Source of the DNA: an uncultured Burkholderiales bacterium
GTDB taxonomy: Bacteria; Pseudomonadota; Gammaproteobacteria; Burkholderiales; Burkholderiaceae_C
NCBI GenBank assembly: GCA_903935585.1
Contig: CAIZSE010000114.1
Location: 1-64,000 of the forward strand
Length of the DNA: 64,000 bases
Direction of reading: 5' to 3'
Part shown: in pieces, positions 51,790 through 63,532 of the stretch
Layout: each line of letters opens with the position of its first letter
Position numbering within the stretch: the first letter of the stretch is position 1
The notes under the pieces: generated by a model
The model's database searches: none
What the model was told of the DNA's origin: nothing
What the model saw: only the letters and a program-made list of their open reading frames with translations
Program-made: the position numbers and the translations under genes

Positions 51790-53445
51790 TCAGTCAGACA
51801 AGAGGTCTGGCTGCTTCAAGCGAGTGCTGGTCAACGCCCCCGCCTGCTCCAAAATAGGATAGGCGATAGAGCAAATGTGAGAATTGATGCGCTTCAAATC
51901 GCTGATCAAATCAATGTGCAAAGAGCTGGTGCCGATGCTTTGCGGCGTATTTTCTTGCAATCGTGCCAAATGACGGCTGGCGTATTCGTGCTCTAGATTT
52001 CTGAACTGCACTTTTTGCTCCAGCAGTGCTTGGGCATTGCGCACACCACCATCTAAAAACACACTCATACCCAATTGCAAGTTGGCCACCAACCGCTGGT
52101 GCAAATCTTCAATTTCAGAAAAACCTGCTTCAGAAAACTTGCGGCCTTTGGCAATTTTTTTATCTTCAATGTCTTGCAGGACTCTCTCAATGATGTCGCC
52201 CACTTGCTCCATGTTGATGGCAAAGGACATGATGTCAGCCCAGCGCTGACCTTCTCTCTGGGACAAAGCCTCACGAGAGATTTGTGTCAAATAAAACTTG
52301 ATGGCGGAATACAAATCGTCCACCCCGTCGTCCATTTCACGAAGTTTTTCAGCCAATTGAGCATCGTCGTTTTGAATCACCGGCATGATGCCGCGCAACA
52401 TGGTCTCAACCACGTCGGCTTGGTGCAAGGCCTCGCGCGCCGCGCAGGCAATGGCCAGTGAGGGCGTGCTGAGCGCTGTGGGGTCTAGATATTTAGGCTG
52501 AACCTTGTTGCTGTCAATTGGCGTAGCGGGCAAATAGCGGGTTAACCATTCACCGACTTTCCCTGTGAACATCACCATCGAAAGGGACAGCAACACATTG
52601 AACAAGAAGTGAAAACTCACCACCGCGTCTAAACCCCAAGCGCGTATGTCATCGGCCACAGGCAGATAAAACCCCAAAAATGGCACCGCTAAAGCACAGC
52701 CAACAGCTTTGAACAGCAGATTGCCCAAGGGAACACGACGCACTTCTGCAGGGGATTTGGACAGCGTTAAAAATGCCAATAAGCCACTGCCCAGATTGGC
52801 ACCCAACACCAAGCCCAAAGCCATGGGCAAAGACACCACTTGGGTATGACACAAGGTTGCCGTCAACAAGACCATGGCCAAGCTGGAATAAGAAATGACA
52901 GTCAGCAAGGCCCCGATCAAAATCAAAATCACCGGATCGTTAGGCAACACGCTGAGCAACACGTGCATGCCGTGTGATTGGGTGATGGGCCGAGTTGCTT
53001 CCACGATCAAATGCAAAGCCAAGGTCATCAAACCCAGGCCAATGGCCACTCGACCCCAACGGCCCCAAGTGTTGTTTTGATTGGCCACAAAGACCACTAC
53101 GCCCACCACAATCAGCAAGGGCGAGAGCCAACTCAAATCGAATGAGAACATCAGCGCCATCAGGCTGGTGCCAACGTCAGCGCCAAGCATCATGATCAAG
53201 GCTGTGGAGGTGAGAAAAATACCCTGCCCCACAAACGAACTAACAATCAGACAAGTGGCCGTACTTGATTGCAACAAGCTGCTCACACCCACGCCAGACA
53301 CAAACGCCCACGTGGGGTTTTTGACACTGCTGGCCAACAATTCGCGCAGTGAAGCCCCCAAAACTCGCAGGATGCCTGTTCGCACAGTGTGCGTACCCCA
53401 CACCAAAAGTGCAATCGCTGCCAGCAAGTTCAAGAGGTTGTGCAT
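51790..53445 (-). CDS. Na/Pi cotransporter family protein with PhoU-like C-terminal domain
   Basis: WGTHTVRTGILRVLGASLRELLASSVKNPTWAFVSGVGVSSLLQSSTATCLIVSSFVGQG (QSSTA motif); helical C-terminus. Confidence 0.93.
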   Translation of the reverse strand: MHNLLNLLAAIALLVWGTHTVRTGILRVLGASLRELLASSVKNPTWAFVSGVGVSSLLQSSTATCLIVSSFVGQGIFLTSTALIMMLGADVGTSLMALMFSFDLSWLSPLLIVVGVVVFVANQNNTWGRWGRVAIGLGLMTLALHLIVEATRPITQSHGMHVLLSVLPNDPVILILIGALLTVISYSSLAMVLLTATLCHTQVVSLPMALGLVLGANLGSGLLAFLTLSKSPAEVRRVPLGNLLFKAVGCALAVPFLGFYLPVADDIRAWGLDAVVSFHFLFNVLLSLSMVMFTGKVGEWLTRYLPATPIDSNKVQPKYLDPTALSTPSLAIACAAREALHQADVVETMLRGIMPVIQNDDAQLAEKLREMDDGVDDLYSAIKFYLTQISREALSQREGQRWADIMSFAINMEQVGDIIERVLQDIEDKKIAKGRKFSEAGFSEIEDLHQRLVANLQLGMSVFLDGGVRNAQALLEQKVQFRNLEHEYASRHLARLQENTPQSIGTSSLHIDLISDLKRINSHICSIAYPILEQAGALTSTRLKQPDLLSD

Positions 53446-53449
53446 GTGC

Positions 53450-54907
53450 TCACGCCCAAGGCATGGAGTAAGTTTTGATATTGGTAAAGCTCTTCATGGC
53501 TTCTTGCACGCCTTCTTTGTAGCCCAAGCCGGAATCCTTGATGCCGCCAAACGGCGTGAGTTCCAATCGGTAGCCAGGCACTTCACGCACATTGACATTG
53601 CCCATTTGCAACTCGTTCACAAAGCGCACGATGTAGTCCATGCGATTGGTGCACACACCACTCGACAAGCCATACACCGTGCCATTCGCCATCTGAATGG
53701 CTTCATCAATATCCTTGAATTGAATGATGGGCGACACGGGACCAAAGGTTTCTTCTTTGACCAACAACATCTCGGGCCGAACTTGGTCCACCACGGTTGG
53801 GGCATACAAAGCACCGCGCCGTTGGTTGCCCACCAACAGACGCGCACCGTGGGCAATGGCATCGTTGACGCGTGACTCAAAAAACTTGGCCGCTGCTTCA
53901 TCAATCACTGTGCCCATCAAATTGTCTTTGTCAGATGGATCGCCATACGACCAGGCCTTGGTTTTTTGAACCACCAAATCGGTAAATTCTTTGGCCACCG
54001 ATTGATGCACCAACATCCGCTTGACCGCAGTACAGCGTTGGCCCGAATTTTTGTACGAACCCTGAACTGCCAAATTGGAAGCCTCATCCAAGTCAGCATC
54101 CTCCATGACGATGAGCGGGTCGTTACCCCCCAACTCCAACACAATGCGTCGGTAACCCGCCTTGTCAGCAATGTATTTCCCAATGGCCACACCACCTGTG
54201 AAGGTGATCAAATCCACCGCAGGGTGTGTCAGCATTTCATCGGCAATTTCACGAGGGTCACCGGTGATCACGCTGAGCATTTCGGGCGGCAGACCGGCCT
54301 CATAAAGCAAATCAGCAAAGTAAATGGCCGAATACGGCACTTTCTCTGACGGCTTGAGCACCATGCGGTTGTTAGTGGCCACACTGGGGATGACCTTGTG
54401 CGCCACTTGGTTCATCGGGTGATTGAACGGCGTAATGGCAGTGATCACACCCAGCAGGGGTGCGCGCTGTGTGTAGACACGACGCTTCTTGCCGTGGGGC
54501 GTTAAATCGCAACTGAAAATTTGACCATCGTCTATCAGCACCTCTTGCGCACCAAACAACAACACATCGCTGACGCGGCCAGCTTCGTAAACTGCGTCCT
54601 TCATGCACAAGCCAGATTCCGCAGAGATCAAATTGGCAATGTCTTGCAAATGATCTTGCACCAATGCCGCGGCTTTGTTCAAAATGGCCGCCCGGTCGAA
54701 GCGTGACAATTTGGGTTTGTAGGCTTGCGCCAATGCATAGGCTTCGCGAACTTCTTCCAAAGTGGCTTTGGGCACTGTGCCTAAACACTGTTCGGTGTAG
54801 GGATTGAACACCTCAATGCAACGATCGCGTCCTGCGCCCACTTTTTTTCCGCCAATGCGCATGGCATCGAGTTGGTGGTCTTTGATGAATTGTGCTACTT
54901 GACTCAT
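53450..54907 (-). CDS. phnY: Phosphonoacetaldehyde dehydrogenase (aldehyde dehydrogenase family)
   Basis: LELGGNDPLIVMEDADLDEASNLAVQGSYKNSGQRCTAVKR ALDH motifs; 19 nt from phnA. Confidence 0.9.
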   Translation of the reverse strand: MSQVAQFIKDHQLDAMRIGGKKVGAGRDRCIEVFNPYTEQCLGTVPKATLEEVREAYALAQAYKPKLSRFDRAAILNKAAALVQDHLQDIANLISAESGLCMKDAVYEAGRVSDVLLFGAQEVLIDDGQIFSCDLTPHGKKRRVYTQRAPLLGVITAITPFNHPMNQVAHKVIPSVATNNRMVLKPSEKVPYSAIYFADLLYEAGLPPEMLSVITGDPREIADEMLTHPAVDLITFTGGVAIGKYIADKAGYRRIVLELGGNDPLIVMEDADLDEASNLAVQGSYKNSGQRCTAVKRMLVHQSVAKEFTDLVVQKTKAWSYGDPSDKDNLMGTVIDEAAAKFFESRVNDAIAHGARLLVGNQRRGALYAPTVVDQVRPEMLLVKEETFGPVSPIIQFKDIDEAIQMANGTVYGLSSGVCTNRMDYIVRFVNELQMGNVNVREVPGYRLELTPFGGIKDSGLGYKEGVQEAMKSFTNIKTYSMPWA

Positions 54908-54925
54908 GACAACAGCCTTTGCAAT

Positions 54926-56889
<1,964 letters not shown>

Positions 56890-56913
56890 GCACCGAATTT
56901 GATCATAAATCGG

Positions 56914-56945
56914 TCAATTGTCAACAATTTACAAAAAACAATTGA
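56914..56945. promoter_or_regulatory. Candidate GntR operator in the divergent intergenic region
   Basis: AATTGT-CA-ACAATT palindrome (56916-56929) containing TTGTCAACAA, plus TCAATTGT (56914-56921)/ACAATTGA (56938-56945) inverted repeat. Confidence 0.6.
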
Positions 56946-57046
56946 CATTACAGAATTCTTCTATTCCAATGAATTTCACGGGCTTGTCACAGCGCTGTCA
57001 CGGCGCCAGTGAAAGATGGTTGGTTTTAACTTGATAAGGATGACGT

Positions 57047-58078
57047 ATGCGCGCACTTTACAAATCTGCCCTTTTGGTGGGCGGTCTGTTGCTAGGCTCC
57101 ATGGCCTGGGCTCAAAAAACCCAACTGCTGGTCTACACCGCCTTGGAAGTCGACCAACTCAAAGCCTACCAAGAGGGCTTTAACAAGGTTCACCCCGACA
57201 TCGAACTCAAATGGGTGCGCGACTCCACAGGCGTGATCACTGCCAAGCTGCTGGCCGAAAAAGCCAACCCACAAGCTGACGCAGTCATGGGCGTTGCCGC
57301 CACCAGCTTGGCATTGATGAATAAAAACGGCATGTTGGAGCCCTATGCGCCCCTGAATTTGGACGCCATCATGCCCCAGTACCGCGACAAAACCAACCCA
57401 CCGGCATGGTGGGGCATGGATGTTTGGGGTGCCACCATTTGCTTTAACACCATTGAAGCCAAAAAACGCAACATTCCAAAGCCTGAAACATGGCAAGACC
57501 TCACCAAGCCCATTTACAAAGGTCAAGTTGTGATGCCCAACCCCGCTTCCAGCGGTACCGGTTACTTCGACGTGATTGCATGGCTTTCCTTGTTTGGTGA
57601 CGAAAACGGCAAAGGCGGCGGCTGGAAGTACATGGACGGATTGCACGAAAACATTGCGCAATACACACACTCAGGCTCCAAGCCATGCAACATGGCCTCT
57701 AGCGGCGAGTATGTGGTGGGCATCGCATTTGAATACCGCGCCAATGCCAACAAAGCCAAAGGCGCACCCATTGACTTGGTCTTCCCCAAAGAAGGCTTAG
57801 GCTGGGATTTGGAATCTTTCGCCATTCACAAAGGCACCAAAAAATTGGACGCGGCCAAAAAATTGTCTGACTGGGCATCAAGCAAAGACGCCATGAGGTT
57901 GTATGGCAAAAACTTTGCCATCACGGCTCACCCAGGTGTGGCAGAGCCCTTGCCCAACGTGCCTAAAGACTATGAGTCACGCTTGGTCAAATTGGACTTC
58001 AATTACGCTGCTGAGCAACGTGAGCGCATTCTGAAAGAATGGAACGCCCGCTACAACGGTAAATCCGAGAAGCGTTAA
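57047..58078 (+). CDS. 2-aminoethylphosphonate-type ABC transporter substrate-binding protein
   Basis: Signal peptide MRALYKSALLVGGLLLGSMAWA; TQLLVYTALEVDQLKAYQEGFNKVHPDIELKWVRDSTGVITAKLLAEK. Confidence 0.92.
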   Translation: MRALYKSALLVGGLLLGSMAWAQKTQLLVYTALEVDQLKAYQEGFNKVHPDIELKWVRDSTGVITAKLLAEKANPQADAVMGVAATSLALMNKNGMLEPYAPLNLDAIMPQYRDKTNPPAWWGMDVWGATICFNTIEAKKRNIPKPETWQDLTKPIYKGQVVMPNPASSGTGYFDVIAWLSLFGDENGKGGGWKYMDGLHENIAQYTHSGSKPCNMASSGEYVVGIAFEYRANANKAKGAPIDLVFPKEGLGWDLESFAIHKGTKKLDAAKKLSDWASSKDAMRLYGKNFAITAHPGVAEPLPNVPKDYESRLVKLDFNYAAEQRERILKEWNARYNGKSEKR

Positions 58079-58089
58079 TTTCACCAAAC

Positions 58090-58121
58090 GGCCGCCTGGC
58101 ATTAGCAAGGCGGCCTTTTTG
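58090..58121 (+). terminator. Terminator-like hairpin between substrate-binding protein and ATPase genes
   Basis: GGCCGCCT-ggcattagca-AGGCGGCC-TTTTT. Confidence 0.8.
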
Positions 58122-58131
58122 TTGGTCACTC

Positions 58132-59202
58132 ATGTCTGCAAGCCCCTACCTTTCCCTATCCCATCTGCACAAAGCCTTCGGCAGTTTTGTCGCATTACAA
58201 GACATCAATCTGGACATTGTTCCTGGCGAGCTGATTTGTTTTTTAGGCCCATCGGGTTGCGGTAAGACCACCCTTCTGCGAATCATCGCAGGGCTTGAAG
58301 TACAGACGCGCGGCGTCATTCAACAAGCAGGCAAAGACATCTCTTGCGCCCATCCCGCCGAACGCGATTACGGCATCGTGTTTCAAAGTTATGCCTTGTT
58401 TCCCAACCTCAGCATTGCAGACAACGTTGCTTATGGCTTGGTCAACCGAAAAGTGGCACGGGATGTGGTTCAGCAACGCGTTCAGGAATTGCTCAAACTG
58501 GTTGGACTGCCTGGTAGCGGGGCCAAATATCCAAGCCAACTCTCTGGCGGCCAACAGCAACGCATTGCCTTGGCCCGCGCCTTGGCCACCTCTCCTGGCT
58601 TGTTGCTTTTGGACGAGCCTTTGTCGGCATTGGACGCGCTGGAGCGCGTTCGATTGCGCGAAGAAATCAGATCACTGCAACAAAGTCTGGGCGTGACCAC
58701 CATCATGGTGACGCACGATCAAGAAGAAGCATTGAGCATGGCCGACCGCATTGTGGTGATGAACCACGGTTGCATCGAACAAGTCGGCACACCTACTGAA
58801 ATTTACAGGGAACCTGCCAGCGCATTTGTGGCCGAATTTGTAGGCCAAGTGAATGTGCTGCCGGGCACGGTGTCTGCTCAATCGTTACAACTGGGCGAGA
58901 TGCGCATCCCGCTTAGCAACATTCCCGCCAAAGGCCATGCCGACGGCGAGGTCAAAGTGTATTTGCGGCCCGAAGATGTGCTTGCAAGGCCCATTTTGGC
59001 CGGTGACCCCTGCGTCTTTCAAGCCACGATTCACGAGGTTGAATTCTTGGGTGCCTTTTGTCATGTGCACGTCATGGCACCTGCCATTTCAGCGCAAACC
59101 CTGACTGTTTATTTGTCGCTTAATTTCCTGGCGGAACAAAACCTGCAGGCAGGCTCCACACTCACATTGAAACTGATGCCTGAACGCATCAAACTGTTTT
59201 AA
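58132..59202 (+). CDS. 2-aminoethylphosphonate-type ABC transporter ATP-binding protein
   Basis: LGPSGCGKTTLLRIIAGLE, LSGGQQQRIALARALA, LLLLDEPLSALD. Confidence 0.94.
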   Translation: MSASPYLSLSHLHKAFGSFVALQDINLDIVPGELICFLGPSGCGKTTLLRIIAGLEVQTRGVIQQAGKDISCAHPAERDYGIVFQSYALFPNLSIADNVAYGLVNRKVARDVVQQRVQELLKLVGLPGSGAKYPSQLSGGQQQRIALARALATSPGLLLLDEPLSALDALERVRLREEIRSLQQSLGVTTIMVTHDQEEALSMADRIVVMNHGCIEQVGTPTEIYREPASAFVAEFVGQVNVLPGTVSAQSLQLGEMRIPLSNIPAKGHADGEVKVYLRPEDVLARPILAGDPCVFQATIHEVEFLGAFCHVHVMAPAISAQTLTVYLSLNFLAEQNLQAGSTLTLKLMPERIKLF

Positions 59203-59208
59203 ATCGGC

Positions 59209-60906
59209 ATGACTCCCGCATTACCTCAAGTGACGCAAAAAACCCATTGGAGTGAATGGGTTGGTTTTGCAGGTCTGGCATTTGTGCTCTTGTTGTTGTT
59301 GGCTTTTTTGGCAGCACCTTTGTTGGCCATCTTGCAACAAGCACTGCAAAACGATCAGGGTCAGTTCGTTGGACTGAAAAACTTTTTAGGCTATTTAGAA
59401 ACGCCGTCCTTGCTCCACAGTTTGTGGAACAGCATTTGGGTGTCTCTGCTGGTCACCTTCATTGTGGTGCCATTGGCCTTTGTGTTTGCCTACGCCCTGA
59501 CACGCAGCTGCATGCTTGGCAAATCACTTTTCAGAGCCATCAGTCTGATCCCATTGCTGGCCCCCTCCTTGCTCTCAGCCATTTCTTTGATTTACTGGTT
59601 TGGCAACCAAGGTGTCTTGAAGGACGTCATGCAAGCCCTCGGCATTGATCAAATTTATGGTCCTGCAGGGGTGGTCATGGCCGAATGCTTTGCAGTGTTC
59701 CCACATGTCTTGATGATTTTGGTCACGGCACTCACTTTGGCCGATGCCAGGCTTTACGAAGCAGCGGATGCCCTGGGCACCAGCACCCAGCGCAAGTTTT
59801 TCACCATCACCTTGCCTGGCGCCAAATACGGCCTCATTTCAGCTTCCCTGGTCAGCTTTACCCTGGTCATGACCGACTTTGGCATTCCCAAGGTGATCGG
59901 TGGCAATTTCAACATGATGGCCACTGATATTTTCAAATTGGTCATTGGTCAGCAAGACTTCTCAAAAGGATCGGTGGTGGCCTTGCTGCTGCTGTCACCT
60001 GCTGTGTTGAGTTTTGCGGTTGACCGGTATGTGAGTGCCCGTCAAACAGCCATGCTGAGTGCTCGCGCTGTGGCCTACCAACCCAAACCCCATGCGCGCC
60101 ACGATGCCACCATGCTGGTTTATTGCTGCGTCATCGCCTTCCTGATGCTGGCCATGTTGGGCATGGCTGTCTATGCTTCATTTGCCAGCTTCTGGCCCTA
60201 TGACCTTTCGCCTAGCCTGCGTCACTACAAACTGGGTTTGGTCGACGGTGAAGTAGGAGAAGGCTTCATCAACAGCTTGAAAATGGCAAGTGGTACCGCC
60301 TTCTTTGGCACATTGCTGGTATTTATCACGGCCTACTTGCTCGAAAAAACAAAAGGCATGGATGCGATCCGCGCACCGCTTCAGTTGCTGGCAGTGATAC
60401 CCATGGCGGTGCCCGGTTTGGTCTTGGGCTTGGGCTACATCTTTTTCTTCAACATGCCCAACAACCCTTTGCACGGCATGTACCAAAGCATGGCCTTGCT
60501 GACCTTGTGCACCATTGTTCACTTTTATACCACTGGCCATCTCACAGCCACCACCGCTTTGAAATCGCTCGATTCAGAATTTGAATCGGTCAGTGCATCC
60601 CTGAAAGTCCCGTTTTACAAAACCTTTTGGCGCGTGACTTTGCCCATTTGCACACCGGCCATGGTGGACATTGCGCGGTACTTTTTCATCAATGCCATGA
60701 CGACCATTTCTGCCGTGGTTTTTTTGTACTCACCCGAAACCAAAGTTGCGTCCATTGCCATTTTGAATCTGGATGAAGCAGGCGACATGGGCGCCGCAGC
60801 CGCCATGGCGGTGCTGATCGGCCTGATCTCCGCCGCGGCCACTGTGCTGTTTGCTTGGCTTGGCTGGTTTGTAGAGAAACGCACACAGGCCTGGCGAGGT
60901 CGCTAA
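59209..60906 (+). CDS. 2-aminoethylphosphonate-type ABC transporter permease (two permease units fused, 565 aa)
   Basis: Two binding-protein-dependent permease halves; EAADALGTSTQRKFFTITLPGAKYG and SASLKVPFYKTFWRVTLPICTP EAA-like loops. Confidence 0.92.
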   Translation: MTPALPQVTQKTHWSEWVGFAGLAFVLLLLLAFLAAPLLAILQQALQNDQGQFVGLKNFLGYLETPSLLHSLWNSIWVSLLVTFIVVPLAFVFAYALTRSCMLGKSLFRAISLIPLLAPSLLSAISLIYWFGNQGVLKDVMQALGIDQIYGPAGVVMAECFAVFPHVLMILVTALTLADARLYEAADALGTSTQRKFFTITLPGAKYGLISASLVSFTLVMTDFGIPKVIGGNFNMMATDIFKLVIGQQDFSKGSVVALLLLSPAVLSFAVDRYVSARQTAMLSARAVAYQPKPHARHDATMLVYCCVIAFLMLAMLGMAVYASFASFWPYDLSPSLRHYKLGLVDGEVGEGFINSLKMASGTAFFGTLLVFITAYLLEKTKGMDAIRAPLQLLAVIPMAVPGLVLGLGYIFFFNMPNNPLHGMYQSMALLTLCTIVHFYTTGHLTATTALKSLDSEFESVSASLKVPFYKTFWRVTLPICTPAMVDIARYFFINAMTTISAVVFLYSPETKVASIAILNLDEAGDMGAAAAMAVLIGLISAAATVLFAWLGWFVEKRTQAWRGR

Positions 60907-60967
60907 TTTTCGATTCATCTTGGATGAAGTTTTTTAAACCACTTTAAACAAAGAGACACGTTTCATC

Positions 60968-62083
60968 ATGCAACGCGAAGCCATTCTTTTGACCCCTGGT
61001 CCACTGACCACCACTTTGCGCACCAAACTCGCCATGCTGCGCGATTGGGGCTCTTGGGACAGCGACTTCATTGCGGTCACTGCACGTGTTCGCAAAAGCC
61101 TCTTGAACATTGTTCATGGCCACGACACGCACGTGGTCGTGCCCTTACAAGGCAGCGGCACGTTCAGTGTCGAAGCTGCCGTGGCCACCGTGGTGCCGCC
61201 CAGTGGGCACATCTTGGTCTTAGACAACGGCGCTTACTGCAAACGCGCCGCCAAGCTCTCCACCATGATGGGTCGCAAAACCACAGTGGTTCCAACCCCC
61301 GAGGACCAAGCAGTTTCCCCCATCGCGCTTGAGGCACTGCTCAACAAAGACCCCAGCATCACGCATGTGATTTTGATTCATTGTGAAACAGGTGCTGGCG
61401 TCATGAACCCCTTGCACGCGATATCTAAAGTTTGCGAGAAACACAACAAGGGATTGATCGTCGATGCCATGAGCTCGTTTGCGGCGCTTGAAATTGATGC
61501 GCGCACCACCCACTTTGACGCCCTCATTGCCGCCAGTGGCAAGTGCTTGGAAGGCGTGCCCGGCATGGGCTTTGTATTCATTCGCAAAGCCATCCTTGAC
61601 GGCTGTGCAGGCAACAACACCTCCTTGGCCATGGACCTGCACGACCAATACGTGTACATGGAAAAGACGGGCCAATGGCGCTTCACACCGCCCACCCACG
61701 TCATGTTGGCCTTGGCCGAAGCGATTCAGCAATTTGAGGACGAAGGAGGTCAGCCAGCTCGCTTAAAACGCTATCAAAGCAATTACAAGGCTTTGATCGA
61801 AGGCATGGCTGCGTTAGGTTTCAAACCCTATTTGGACCCATCGGTGCAAGCACCCATCATCGTGACTTTCCATGCGCCTGCCGATGCCAATTACGAGTTC
61901 AGAAAATTTTACGAAGCAGCCAAAAAATATGGCTTTCTTTTGTATCCCGGCAAACTCACTGAAATTGAAACCTTCCGCGTAGGTTGCATTGGCGCCATTG
62001 GTCCTGTTGAAATGCAGCAAGCGGTTCATGCCGTGTCTTTGGCACTGAAAGATTTGGGCATTGCCAGCGGCAAACCTGCTTGA
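60968..62083 (+). CDS. phnW: 2-aminoethylphosphonate-pyruvate transaminase
   Basis: [68 protein letters not shown]. Confidence 0.96.
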   Translation: MQREAILLTPGPLTTTLRTKLAMLRDWGSWDSDFIAVTARVRKSLLNIVHGHDTHVVVPLQGSGTFSVEAAVATVVPPSGHILVLDNGAYCKRAAKLSTMMGRKTTVVPTPEDQAVSPIALEALLNKDPSITHVILIHCETGAGVMNPLHAISKVCEKHNKGLIVDAMSSFAALEIDARTTHFDALIAASGKCLEGVPGMGFVFIRKAILDGCAGNNTSLAMDLHDQYVYMEKTGQWRFTPPTHVMLALAEAIQQFEDEGGQPARLKRYQSNYKALIEGMAALGFKPYLDPSVQAPIIVTFHAPADANYEFRKFYEAAKKYGFLLYPGKLTEIETFRVGCIGAIGPVEMQQAVHAVSLALKDLGIASGKPA

Positions 62084-62127
62084 TTTTTATCAAAAATTTG
62101 ACAGTGTGAATTTTTAAAGGACTGATC

Positions 62128-63501
62128 ATGGCCACCTCCAAAGTACACCCCGCACTCAAAGCGGTTGAAAAAAGTGGTGCTCAAAAAGTCAAAGTGGCCG
62201 TGAGTGACATCGATGGCGTTTTGCGTGGCAAGTATTTGCACATCGACAAATTCAAAAGCGCAGCAGAGCCTTACCCTGCGGGTGGCTTCGCTTTTTGCGA
62301 TGTGGTGTTTGGCTGGGACTCTTCTGACCAGTGCTACGACAACACATCCGTCACAGGTTGGCAGCATGGCTTTCCCGATGCACTCGCGCGTTTGGACTTG
62401 AACACAGCGCGCAATGTGCCCTGGGACAACAATGTGTCATTCTTCATTGGTGAATTTGTCAACAGCGATGGCACGCCCCATCCGCTGTGCCCACGCCAAA
62501 CTTTGAAGAAGGTCTTGAAGCGCGCCGAAAAATTAGGCGTCAATCCCATGTGCGGCATGGAGTTTGAATGGTTTAACTTCTTAGAAAACTCGCATTCATG
62601 GCAGAAAAAGAAGGGTGTGGAACCCACACCCTTGACGCCCGGCATGTTTGGCTATTCCTTGCTGCGCATGAACCAAAACCGCGAGTTCTTCAACGCCATT
62701 CAGGATGAAATGCTGCAATTTGGTGTACCCATCGAAGGCCTGCATACCGAAACAGGTCCTGGCGTGTACGAAGCGGCCATTGCCTTCTGCGATGCCCTGA
62801 CACAAGCCGATCGCGCCATCTTGTTCAAAACCGGCACCAAGGAAATTGGCGCGCGCTTTGGCATCATGCCCAGCTTCATGGCCAAATGGAATGCCGCTCT
62901 GCCTGGCTGCAGCGGCCACATTCACCAAAGTCTGAGCGATGGCAAAAAGAATTTGTTTGCCGATGCCAAAGGCCGTCATGGCATGAGCAAGGTGTTTGAA
63001 AGTTACTTGGCTGGCCAAGTGGCTCACTTGATGGAATTTGCGCCGATGTTCTGGCCCACCATCAACAGCTACAAGCGCTTGGTGGATGGCTTCTGGGCAC
63101 CGGTCAAACCCACCTGGGGTTTGGACAACCGCACGGCCAGCTTCCGGGTCATTTCAGGCTCGCCCAAATCAACCCGCCTGGAAACGCGCTGCCCCGGTGC
63201 TGACGTCAACCCCTACTTGGCCATGGCTGCGGTCATTGCCGCAGGCTTGGACGGTGTTGAAAAAGGCATGAAGCTAACAGCTCCTCCCATATACGGCACC
63301 AACGGCGGTGCTGAAAACATCCCCCGTGCGCCCCGCACCTTGATTGAAACCACACGCAATTTCCAACAGTCCAAAGTTGCACGCGATTGGTTGGGCGATA
63401 CATTTGTGGATCACTTTGCTGCCACCCGTGAGTGGGAATGGCGCCAATGGCTCGATGGCGTGACCGATTGGGAACTCAAACGCTATTTCGAAATCATTTA
63501 A
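62128..63501 (+). CDS. Glutamine synthetase family protein (GS-like amide ligase)
   Basis: VKVAVSDIDGVLRGKYLHIDKF, CGMEFEWFNF, HTETGPGVYEAAIAFCDAL, SGHIHQSL, RTASFRVISG..STRLETRCPGADVNPYLAMAAVIAAGLDG. Confidence 0.92.
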   Translation: MATSKVHPALKAVEKSGAQKVKVAVSDIDGVLRGKYLHIDKFKSAAEPYPAGGFAFCDVVFGWDSSDQCYDNTSVTGWQHGFPDALARLDLNTARNVPWDNNVSFFIGEFVNSDGTPHPLCPRQTLKKVLKRAEKLGVNPMCGMEFEWFNFLENSHSWQKKKGVEPTPLTPGMFGYSLLRMNQNREFFNAIQDEMLQFGVPIEGLHTETGPGVYEAAIAFCDALTQADRAILFKTGTKEIGARFGIMPSFMAKWNAALPGCSGHIHQSLSDGKKNLFADAKGRHGMSKVFESYLAGQVAHLMEFAPMFWPTINSYKRLVDGFWAPVKPTWGLDNRTASFRVISGSPKSTRLETRCPGADVNPYLAMAAVIAAGLDGVEKGMKLTAPPIYGTNGGAENIPRAPRTLIETTRNFQQSKVARDWLGDTFVDHFAATREWEWRQWLDGVTDWELKRYFEII

Positions 63502-63532
63502 TTGCATTTTGCAGATCAGACTGGACGCATCG

